A stretch of 24,184 bases of DNA from a virus. This document shows, piece after piece, positions 6,394 through 14,496 of this stretch. The stretch covers positions 1 through 24,184 of the IMG/VR virus record IMGVR_UViG_3300009495_000076; one strand, written 5' to 3'. A model generated the notes under the pieces. It saw only the letters and a list, made by a program, of their open reading frames with translations. It searched no databases and had not been told where the DNA came from. The position numbers and the translations under genes were made by a program. Every line of letters starts with the position of its first letter. Position 1 is the first letter of the stretch.

Positions 6394-9300
6394 TTAAAAT
6401 TGATCAGCGACGAAGCGCTTCTCTGCGTCGGTCCATCCGGTTGTCTGATAGACTTCCTCAAGTTCCTTGCGTATCTCTGGGCCTACGCTGGTTAAGGCGT
6501 ACCTCAGGGCGGCATCCCGGTACTGAGACAGGAGGCCACGCCACAATTTGACCCTTGGGTCTTTGACGCTTGCTCCTCCAACTTTGAGAATGGGCTGGCT
6601 CTTACTGTTTACGTGCCGTTCAGCCAGTAACGCCCTCCATTTGCTATGCTCAGTCTGGTAGTAGTCGCCTTCGATCATTGCATTAGCGGCCTGCTCTAGG
6701 GTCATTCCGTTAATCTTAACGTCACCCTGAGAGAGGGACTCTTGCATGAAGTCATATACGGACTGACCGTCCTGAGCCTTCATCTTGTGGTACGGCATCC
6801 CGTCCCGCTCGAAGGTAGGGGACAGAAAGTCAGTTCCTGTTTGTTCTTGGATGTCCGCAAGTTCATCTGAGAGTGCATCTACAGCAAACTCACGGGATAC
6901 AAACGGGTTGAACCCCCGGCTGTGCGAAGGTTGCAAGCGGCCCAGCGCATCACGTTCTTGGTTGATAGCCCCAAAGCCCATGAGCTTGAGAGGGCCAATG
7001 GATTTACCCAGTCTCTCATAGAAGTTAACTGGCTTTCCTTGGAACTCTCCGCCGCCCGTAAGGTCAGCTAATTGCGAGAACCACCAGTTAAATGGTACGG
7101 CTGTCGAAAGGTTAGATGCTACGACCTGACCGCTACCCCGGAAGCCATCGTCCATGATAACTGCCAGAGTATCCGTCATGTTAGCCAAAGAGGACTTCTC
7201 TAGGGTTTGGTTGAGGTACATCGCAGTGATAGCCCCAACAGTGTCGAGGTATTCTGTTGCTTGTTCGATATCCTGAGCATGCTTTACGTGTTCCGCAGCC
7301 ATACGCGCAAAGACGAATGCGTTAAGGAACGGCACCTCCATATCAAGAGTGTTGATGTACTTTTTCTTACCGTTTCCCATGCGGATACGGATGTTACCGT
7401 AGGTTCGAGACTTGGGATCAACGTCAATGAGACCCTCATCGCCGTCTCCTTTGAGCATGCCATACGCTGACATAATGCCCATCGTAGTGAAGATGGAGTT
7501 GGCCGCTAGAATGGCACGGGTACGGGAGCGTATGCGCATATCAGGAGCGCCATCGTCCAGTGTTGCCTGCAGATCACGGGCAAATTTACCCGCCATAGCA
7601 CGGGTTACGTTGTTGTCTTTACCAATCAGGAGGATGGGAGCCAGAACTGTAGCCATGCGCTCTTCCATCACATTCAATGGGGTGGTTACAAACCGCATGA
7701 AGAGCAAACGCATCATCATGGCTTGGTTGGTACGCCCCATCATTATTTTTTTGATGCCTTCGTTGAGGGAACCCTGTGCTGCATCAGATTGGAACATGGT
7801 GTCCAGAGCCACCTCCCGCGCATAGTTATCCATCACGCGACCATCAGTAGACTTCTTAGCGAACGCAGCCTCCTCGCCCTGCTTTAACAGGAATGCCTCC
7901 CAGTCAGCATTGGTGAGCTTTCTCTTCTGCGCGAGCTTCATCAACTCTTCGCCGTATGTTCCTGCACGGGCATGGGTAGCCATTTCAGAGGAGATCACTA
8001 ACTCTTTGAACATCTCATCCACAGAACCCATGAAGCGGTAAACGTGTTCCGCAGCCTTCATGCCATGATCCAAAGACCCTTCTGCCTTAGACTGGCGGAC
8101 CTCTTTGAGTGTCTTGTTGGCGTAGTAACCCTTGTCGTCAAACATGGAGTTCTCACCGAATTGAGACTTACCTCTGCGCCAGAACTTACTGAAGGCAGTC
8201 ATGGCATCAGGCATCGACTGTGCGATAGCCCCGTAAGAGTGCCAGAACCTCTTGAAGGACTGACCAGACGCCTTTGCCCAATCGGCACGGCCCAATACAC
8301 CCTCGATAGGGTTAACCACCGCAGCCTCGATCAGGTTGACCATAGGGTTACGGATGGTGGCCCGTACAAAGTTACCCATGAGCATGAGCGCTTGGGTCGA
8401 AGTATTGAACAGCAGGTTAGCGTTGGATACGTGCAACAGCTTTTCCATGGTGGTCGGCTTGGTAGCCACTTGGTTAAACACCTTGGCCTTCGCACGTTTG
8501 TTCTTGGCGTTGTTAAAGGCAGCATCGAGTAGCTCGATCTTTTGCTTGTCAGAGATAAGGCCACGACTGTATTGCCACTCGCGGTGTGCCTGTTGTGCCG
8601 CCAGCTTCTTCTCCACGGTTTTCACACGCTTGAGCGCATGGAACGCATGGGACGCTGACTGACCTAGTTTAGCCACACCAGCTTGCAGGACAGCAACCTG
8701 AGCCTGCAGGTTGTCTAGACGTTCCATTTTAATTTGGAACGCAGCGTTATCCATCTGGTGATAGTTAGACCTAAGGTCAGCTACGAGACGCTGGGCGGCA
8801 TCCACGTACTGATCTTGAAGGAAACCTGCAGCGAAGATGTTGGCCGCATCGTTGGAGGACCACTCGCTAGGGTCTACGCTCTTTACGCGTTCCATTAGGT
8901 TAGGGTCTACAATATCTTCGTCTAGCTCAGAGAGAACCTTGAGACCCATACCCCGCAAGGTATTCATGGAGGTAGGCTCTTGAATTTTCTCCATCATCGC
9001 CAGAAACTTCTTCTGCAGAAGGTCAGCCATATCTCCAGCATGTAACTCGAACATGCTTCCACGCTTTCCATCGGGTACGTCAGCGGCATCTCCGAGCCAG
9101 TCATCACCGAAGATTACCTTCATCTTATCAGCGCTCACGCCAGACGCAGTACCGACACGGACAGAGGCCGTTAGGGCATCGAGTAATAACTCATCATTGT
9201 CGTTCCAGTCTGGCAATGTATCACGGTCGAACTGAAAGATTTCCTCAGTGGTCTTCTTACCGGGAGAACCCGCAGCCGCCTCAGAAATCTCTTGCTCCTG

Positions 9301-10803
9301 CTTGTTAGCACCAGCCTTCAGGTCTTCGATGGACTGGACATACTCGGTAGCCTTGACCGCTGTGCTTTCCGCTTCAGCATCTACAGACTTCGCCATATCC
9401 TTCATGGCACCTTCCATGTCACCCTTGCGAGCCTTGTTGAGAGACATCAGGCCAAACATGAGGGTCTCGAAGGCAACACCGATGGCGGAACCTTCAGCGA
9501 TAACTTTCGCCTTGTTCATGATTTCACTGTCACTAGGATCAGTTGCCATGAACTCCAAAAGGTCTCCGCCCGGTACACCGGATTGTGACAGCCACGCAGA
9601 GATGTTTGCGTCGCCCTCTTCATAGATCGATAGGTCCGCAGCGGCACCCTTTAAAAGACCGTTGACGGCTTTGCCGAGAAAAGTTGTGCCTTTAGAGAAG
9701 CCGGGAGTTAGGACATAGGCGGACATGTACTCTGTGGCGACAGCCATAAACATGCCTGTCCCAGAGTCGATTTTAGCCATCAACTCTTCTTCTGTAGCCT
9801 TCATCGACTCTCGGTTAGCTTGGTTGCCTACAGTACCGAAGAAATCATTGTAGATTTGAAGCTCTTCAGGATTAAGGCTCAGGTTGGTTGTTTTACCAAT
9901 CTCAAGCTGTTCCATCCCTTTGTTGTTATTACTGTAGTCAGGCAACAGGTCTGTCAGACGATCAATGTCTTCCTGAGATTCGGGGGTGACCCGGACACGC
10001 TGCGTCGTGATGTTAAGGAACTCAGCAACTTCTGACAGACTAGGGGTTGATCCGTAATCTGAGGCTGGGAGGTTGTGAATGCCCTTCTGGAAGTCTGTGA
10101 GCCAGTTATTGGCACCAAACCAACCAGACATATCTTCTGAAAACGCAGCCATTCCGGCCACAGGGGCATCAATGATGTCACCCTTAGTGGCAAACTTGCC
10201 AAGATCGTCACCGATAGTTGCAAACAAGCCTTTGGGCTTCTGGCTGTCCTCATAGACATCCATGGCACCCTTGAGGTTATCCATGCGAGCCTCCCCGAGA
10301 CGGCCTTCAAGAGCAACCATAGCGCGTGGGCTGTTCTGTGCAGCGAGGAAGTATCCAATAACTGTATGGTTCTCACCGGAGGCAGACATCAGCTCTTGGA
10401 CGTAGGGCAGGGGCTTGTATGGCTCCCGCCTCATCTGCAGGGTTCCTTCCTCTCGGCGGCGCATTGCGTCAGCGATTTGGGAGTCACCATATACCAGACG
10501 GTTTACATGTCGTCGGTGAGCGTTGTCACTAAGCATCTCAGAGACAATCTCAGGGTCCATCGCCATCGGGTCTAGCGAGTTCATGAGGTTTTCACTCTCA
10601 ATCTGCGCTGGCTCCTCGATGACGGGGACAGGGGTTTCTTCAACGGCAGGTGCTTGTTCAGCTACTTCTGGCTCTGCTACTTCTGGTTCAGCCTGAGGCT
10701 CTGGGGCCACTTCTGGCTCAGGCTCAGGGTTACGCTGTGCGGTACGGTATTGTGCCGCCTGTGCAAAGCCACTAATAGATTCATCAGCTTTGATTTCTAC
10801 CAT
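6394..10803 (-). CDS. Internal virion protein (T7 gp16-like, ejectosome)
   Basis: This 1469-residue protein (T7 gp16: 1318) lies between the gp15-like and fibre genes. In T7 gp16 is part of the internal core, is ejected first and forms the tube across the inner membrane. The N-terminus has a Pro/Glu-rich linker (about 26-68, repeats of EPEV/PEVAE). The rest is mainly helical, with hydrophobic stretches near 1095-1120 (AILAANSIFTTMGIMSAYG) and conserved-looking C-terminal sequence. The lytic transglycosylase domain that opens T7 gp16 is not apparent: there is no E-S-S-F-N and G-L-M-Q pair near the start. The hydrolase function seems to have moved to the gp15-like neighbour. The start has AAGGA nine bases upstream; the gap to the previous stop is 12 bases. 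Confidence 0.85.
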   Translation of the reverse strand: MVEIKADESISGFAQAAQYRTAQRNPEPEPEVAPEPQAEPEVAEPEVAEQAPAVEETPVPVIEEPAQIESENLMNSLDPMAMDPEIVSEMLSDNAHRRHVNRLVYGDSQIADAMRRREEGTLQMRREPYKPLPYVQELMSASGENHTVIGYFLAAQNSPRAMVALEGRLGEARMDNLKGAMDVYEDSQKPKGLFATIGDDLGKFATKGDIIDAPVAGMAAFSEDMSGWFGANNWLTDFQKGIHNLPASDYGSTPSLSEVAEFLNITTQRVRVTPESQEDIDRLTDLLPDYSNNNKGMEQLEIGKTTNLSLNPEELQIYNDFFGTVGNQANRESMKATEEELMAKIDSGTGMFMAVATEYMSAYVLTPGFSKGTTFLGKAVNGLLKGAAADLSIYEEGDANISAWLSQSGVPGGDLLEFMATDPSDSEIMNKAKVIAEGSAIGVAFETLMFGLMSLNKARKGDMEGAMKDMAKSVDAEAESTAVKATEYVQSIEDLKAGANKQEQEISEAAAGSPGKKTTEEIFQFDRDTLPDWNDNDELLLDALTASVRVGTASGVSADKMKVIFGDDWLGDAADVPDGKRGSMFELHAGDMADLLQKKFLAMMEKIQEPTSMNTLRGMGLKVLSELDEDIVDPNLMERVKSVDPSEWSSNDAANIFAAGFLQDQYVDAAQRLVADLRSNYHQMDNAAFQIKMERLDNLQAQVAVLQAGVAKLGQSASHAFHALKRVKTVEKKLAAQQAHREWQYSRGLISDKQKIELLDAAFNNAKNKRAKAKVFNQVATKPTTMEKLLHVSNANLLFNTSTQALMLMGNFVRATIRNPMVNLIEAAVVNPIEGVLGRADWAKASGQSFKRFWHSYGAIAQSMPDAMTAFSKFWRRGKSQFGENSMFDDKGYYANKTLKEVRQSKAEGSLDHGMKAAEHVYRFMGSVDEMFKELVISSEMATHARAGTYGEELMKLAQKRKLTNADWEAFLLKQGEEAAFAKKSTDGRVMDNYAREVALDTMFQSDAAQGSLNEGIKKIMMGRTNQAMMMRLLFMRFVTTPLNVMEERMATVLAPILLIGKDNNVTRAMAGKFARDLQATLDDGAPDMRIRSRTRAILAANSIFTTMGIMSAYGMLKGDGDEGLIDVDPKSRTYGNIRIRMGNGKKKYINTLDMEVPFLNAFVFARMAAEHVKHAQDIEQATEYLDTVGAITAMYLNQTLEKSSLANMTDTLAVIMDDGFRGSGQVVASNLSTAVPFNWWFSQLADLTGGGEFQGKPVNFYERLGKSIGPLKLMGFGAINQERDALGRLQPSHSRGFNPFVSREFAVDALSDELADIQEQTGTDFLSPTFERDGMPYHKMKAQDGQSVYDFMQESLSQGDVKINGMTLEQAANAMIEGDYYQTEHSKWRALLAERHVNSKSQPILKVGGASVKDPRVKLWRGLLSQYRDAALRYALTSVGPEIRKELEEVYQTTGWTDAEKRFVADQF

Positions 10804-10815
10804 TGAGGTACTTCC

Positions 10816-13311
10816 TTAGTTTGACCTACGGAACCCAAGTAGACGGTTCTTGCTGTAGGATTTGATTGATACTGAGTCGCCTTGGTTGCCACCCAGAACT
10901 TTGATGTCGCCGTTATCGTCGTAGCCCGAGAAGAAGCCTACGTGGCCCTTCCAAGAGTCACGGGATTCACGCCACAGGACAACTACATCGCCCTCTTGTG
11001 GATCATCTACAGCTTCACCCCAGTTCATGAAGTCACGCGCCTTGAGTGAGCGTGTGGTTTCTTGTCCAGCCTCGTTGAGGACTGCGTTGACAAATCCAGC
11101 ACACCAAGCGGTATCACGAACGTCATCCATGCTAGGATTAACTGCCTGAATGAACTTCGTAAGTGTGGTGTGGTTAGCCTCTTCAGTCTGCCCGAGGTAT
11201 GACTCCGCAAACTCAGCCGGGGTAGATGCTTTAGCCGTAGCAACAGGGTCTGCTGCGTTGGCTTCTTGAATAGCTTCAGGGGCATTCTCAGGGGTGATGT
11301 CTGCGAATAACTCTTCACGGGCGTTGATGATACCATCACCATCGTCATCTGCGAGCGCCTGACGCATGTTTTCAGAGGCACGACCACGACCACCCGGTCC
11401 ACTCGGGGTTGCACCTCCAGTTCCAGAGGATTGACCACGACCACGCATAGGTGATTCTAGGGTTTCAGTAGGAGGTTCAGACGTTTGGTTTAGACCACGG
11501 CCACCGGGAACCCCTGTGATAGGTTCGATACCGACAGTTGGGTCTACACGGCCACCTTCAAGGCGGTCGTCTCCAGTTGTGGCACTTTCTGCCAATGACT
11601 CAAACTCTTGAACCTGACGGATCATCTCTTCGTTAGCGAAGTAGCGGCGGAAGGCTACGTTGTTAGACAGGTCGATGATGTTATCCCCGGCCCTGATCTT
11701 TTCGTTCATTTTTTCACGAAGGGTTGTGAAACTTTCCGTACCTGTAAAGTTATAATCCAAGATGTAGGACGCAGCTTCGTTCATCATCTTGTTCATAAAC
11801 TCAGGGACTTCACCGTTTCGCTGGGCTTCACGGAAGGCGTCAGCGTTGGTCTCGTTGTAGTCACGCACGAAGGACTTATAGGCATTTGAGATGACTGACT
11901 TAGGGGTCTCACCGCCGCCTGCGATGGATTTGATGTCTGCACCCATGATCATAAAGGCGAAGTCAGCCATCGCACCAGCATCAGCCAGTGCAGCCTTGAC
12001 GATAGGGTTATCCATCGCTTCAGGAACCTGAGCTTCGTACTGGATGAGCTTCTCGTAGTCTGACTCGGTGAGCATACCCTTTTGCTTTGACAGGAACAGA
12101 AAGAGTACGTCGCGGTTCATTGGGGTCTCGTCCATCTCGTTCTTCAGTTCCCGAAGGTTCTGCGCTGAGACGGCCCGACCGCCGCTTGAGGATGAGTCCA
12201 AGAAGGCACCCCCATCACCGAACTCCAGAACGTCGAGCATTTCCTCGAACTTCTTCTTACCCTCTACGCCGCCGTAGTGCTTGATGAAGTCTTCCCGGTA
12301 GTCGTTAATGTTCATACGGTCACGCATGGCCGTCTTCATCAGGTCCATACCAGCGGCCTCGTGCTGTGCCTCTGCCTGAGCCTGCAGCAGCCCTACCTGT
12401 TTGGTGACCTGCACCTGTGCCTTATTCAGCGACTCAGCGATGTCTCCAATAGCGCTGCCCTCACCAGTACCGAACTGCTTGGTGAAGTCTTCGTTACTGA
12501 GCAGCATATACATCTGATCGATAGACACCTGAGCCTTCTCCGGGTCCACCTGAAATGGTAGGTTTTCGATGTCAGTGGTCATGGCGTCGAGCCACATGGC
12601 GTTGCCACGTTCGTTACCCATGGTCTTCGATAGGATCTCACGCTCAGACAGGAGTTGTCCCGCGAGTTCTCCATCTGTCTCACTGGTGAGAAACGAACGG
12701 CGAACTGCCACTGTGGTGTTGTTTAGACGCTCTTCGTTAGCCCGTTCGACAGCCAAAGCATCACTCTTGACCATCATCTGTACTCCAGCAGTGGCAAGTC
12801 GCTGGGCTACCTCGCCACGAAGTTCTTGAGGGGTATTCTCAAGGGTGTTGGCAACGTAGTCGGTCCAGCCACCTTGGAACTGCTCACGACCCTCTGGGTT
12901 ACCATAGTTCTCGTTAGACTCCATCTCGCTCATGAACCCTACCAGATCACGGTCGATCCCACCGATGATGTTGCTCTCGTTGTAAGCCATCATGTTTGCT
13001 GGGTTATTGAAGAACTGATCAGTGTAGTCTTCACCCGTTACAGCAGATAATGCGCCGAAGTGATCCGCCATGGTGTTCTGCTGTTGCTGATACGCCAGAG
13101 AATCTTTGTATTCGTCGTTACGCTGTCGCTCTGCCAAACGAGACTCGTTGGAGGCTATACGTCCAAGGCTAGAGTTAATCTGTGAGAATGCCTTAGCGAG
13201 CATTCGGGAGTTTTGATTGTCGAGTGCGGGGCGCATGTACTGAGCGCGGTTACCCACCTCACCAGACGCTGCTCCACCCCGGCCCTGTATTTGTACTGGA
13301 CCTCTTACCAT
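10816..13311 (-). CDS. Internal virion protein (T7 gp15-like) with C-terminal NlpC/P60-like peptidase
   Basis: The 831 residues compare with 747 in T7 gp15. The long helical body (1-600) is as expected for the ejectosome tube. A disordered Gly/Pro/Arg segment follows (about 610-648), then a perfect EF-hand-type loop, Asp655-DDGDGIINARE-Glu666. The C-terminal domain (about 700-831) matches the TIGR02594-type peptidase pattern: catalytic Cys737 in AWCAGFVN, His790 in WKGHVGFFSG, and then GGNQGD with Asn809. This domain should cut peptide links in peptidoglycan during genome entry. The ATG is preceded by AGAGGAAG, overlapping the gp14-like stop. It is an unusual placement, since T7 carries its entry muralytic enzyme in gp16. 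Confidence 0.88.
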   Translation of the reverse strand: MVRGPVQIQGRGGAASGEVGNRAQYMRPALDNQNSRMLAKAFSQINSSLGRIASNESRLAERQRNDEYKDSLAYQQQQNTMADHFGALSAVTGEDYTDQFFNNPANMMAYNESNIIGGIDRDLVGFMSEMESNENYGNPEGREQFQGGWTDYVANTLENTPQELRGEVAQRLATAGVQMMVKSDALAVERANEERLNNTTVAVRRSFLTSETDGELAGQLLSEREILSKTMGNERGNAMWLDAMTTDIENLPFQVDPEKAQVSIDQMYMLLSNEDFTKQFGTGEGSAIGDIAESLNKAQVQVTKQVGLLQAQAEAQHEAAGMDLMKTAMRDRMNINDYREDFIKHYGGVEGKKKFEEMLDVLEFGDGGAFLDSSSSGGRAVSAQNLRELKNEMDETPMNRDVLFLFLSKQKGMLTESDYEKLIQYEAQVPEAMDNPIVKAALADAGAMADFAFMIMGADIKSIAGGGETPKSVISNAYKSFVRDYNETNADAFREAQRNGEVPEFMNKMMNEAASYILDYNFTGTESFTTLREKMNEKIRAGDNIIDLSNNVAFRRYFANEEMIRQVQEFESLAESATTGDDRLEGGRVDPTVGIEPITGVPGGRGLNQTSEPPTETLESPMRGRGQSSGTGGATPSGPGGRGRASENMRQALADDDGDGIINAREELFADITPENAPEAIQEANAADPVATAKASTPAEFAESYLGQTEEANHTTLTKFIQAVNPSMDDVRDTAWCAGFVNAVLNEAGQETTRSLKARDFMNWGEAVDDPQEGDVVVLWRESRDSWKGHVGFFSGYDDNGDIKVLGGNQGDSVSIKSYSKNRLLGFRRSN

Positions 13312-13325
13312 CTGTTATCTTCCTC

Positions 13326-13970
13326 TTATTGGGGTTGGCCAAAGCCGAATCCGGACTGTCCAAACGTTGGTTGTACCGGGCCATACGTGTTGCCATAGCC
13401 GCCTCCGTAGCCACTAGGCATCTGACCGATCTGGCTCATGCGCTGCTGCTGGTAGTTATTGTTCTGTCCTTGGATCATCAGTGATGAGAACCCATTAACG
13501 ACAGGGGCCAACATCGCCATCGTGTCACCAGCCGTCCAGCGGCCTTGCATCACGGTGTTGATCTGGTTGACTTTGGTTACCTCAAGGTTGTGCAGGTCCA
13601 TCTCGTAGGCATCTGCAAGGTTCTTACGCTCATCAATAAATCGACGGGCATCCTTGGACCATTTGCCCTTAGCATCGTTGATCGTTGCACGGATAGACGC
13701 ACCACCGAGGTTAGAACTACCTGCCTGAGCCGATAGGTTTGACTCGGAGAGCTTCCCCATGAGTTCGAAGTCGAACCCTTGCTGTCGAATCTTTTTGTTA
13801 TTCTGCAGGAACTTCAGGGAGGAAGTTTCTACCGCTGCGCCGTAACTGGCTTCAGCAGCTAATTTGTTAGCTTCATACTGTCGGTTTTGTTCTTCGATCC
13901 GCGCTTTCGATTGCGCAGCCGAGGACATCATTCCGAAGCCCATTTGGAGTACCTGACCGATACCACACAT
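13326..13970 (-). CDS. Internal virion protein (T7 gp14-like)
   Basis: This 214-residue protein (T7 gp14: 196) begins MCGIGQVLQMGFGMMSS, a hydrophobic start, followed by a long charged helical region (KARIEEQNRQYEANKLAAEA). It ends in a Gly/Tyr/Phe/Gln-rich tail (GGGYGNTYGPVQPTFGQ). In T7 gp14 is ejected and forms the outer-membrane part of the channel. The frame is open further upstream to an ATG at 14048, but the start at 13970 is preferred. It has TAGGAG nine bases upstream, follows the gp13-like stop directly, and gives the expected Met-Cys-Gly-Ile start. Confidence 0.85.
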   Translation of the reverse strand: MCGIGQVLQMGFGMMSSAAQSKARIEEQNRQYEANKLAAEASYGAAVETSSLKFLQNNKKIRQQGFDFELMGKLSESNLSAQAGSSNLGGASIRATINDAKGKWSKDARRFIDERKNLADAYEMDLHNLEVTKVNQINTVMQGRWTAGDTMAMLAPVVNGFSSLMIQGQNNNYQQQRMSQIGQMPSGYGGGYGNTYGPVQPTFGQSGFGFGQPQ

Positions 13971-13971
13971 A

Positions 13972-14496
13972 TTATTTGCTCCTAAGGATTGGATGAACTG
14001 GTTCACCGCTAGGGTGAGCCACGCGGTCAAAGATTTCGAAGCCGACAAACTCCACCCACTTTAGGTGTAACTCGTTGTCAGCATGGACGAAGTTGTAGAT
14101 TTGCTCATGGTCACCCTGAAGTATCTCAACTTCATCTCGGGAGACCCGTAAAAACCCCATGACGTGCTTATCTACTGCTGTACTGCCCAAGCCCCAGACG
14201 ATGCCGTCTTGGGTGGTCCCGTACATGATCAGTGGGGAGTCTTTGTGGGAGAGCGTCCGACATACTGTGGACTGCTCAAAACATTCTGTCAGGGCTTGCT
14301 TAGGCTCCTGCCCTGATAGGAGCATGATCTCACGTCTATCAGCGTGGCGCATCGAGGCTGCAATAGCCCCGATGTCACCTTGTGTCGCCGGGCGAGCGTT
14401 ATACTCGCCGCGCGTGAGGGTTGTGTTTGCCGAACCAATCGACGTGGAGGATCGTGCAGCCGAATGGGCTGTCGTTCCTGAGGGTAATTTCTGCAT
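13972..14496 (-). CDS. Internal virion protein A (T7 gp13-like, GNAT-like fold)
   Basis: The 174-residue product contains a degenerate acetyltransferase-like core. It begins YNARPATQGDIGAIAASMRH and ends HLKWVEFVGFEIFDR, matching the FLKTIGAVFHEEY end of T7 gp13 in character. T7 gp13 is needed for internal core assembly. The conserved core begins at about residue 32, just where the upstream tail gene ends, so the 5' 98 bases overlap that gene in another frame. No alternative ATG, GTG or TTG lies between 14496 and the core, so the long overlap seems real. A weak GGAA site precedes the ATG. An active acetyltransferase is not claimed. Confidence 0.75.
   Translation of the reverse strand: MQKLPSGTTAHSAARSSTSIGSANTTLTRGEYNARPATQGDIGAIAASMRHADRREIMLLSGQEPKQALTECFEQSTVCRTLSHKDSPLIMYGTTQDGIVWGLGSTAVDKHVMGFLRVSRDEVEILQGDHEQIYNFVHADNELHLKWVEFVGFEIFDRVAHPSGEPVHPILRSK

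Noticed and set aside
12068-12284. Plus-strand frames of 65-69 aa inside the gp15-like gene
   Set aside because: They are antisense to a gene with clear domain content and have no ribosome binding site.
13971-14048. Upstream start giving 26 extra residues to the gp14-like protein
   Set aside because: The ATG at 13970 has a strong TAGGAG site and the family-typical MCGIG start; the extension would overlap the gp13-like gene without its own site.
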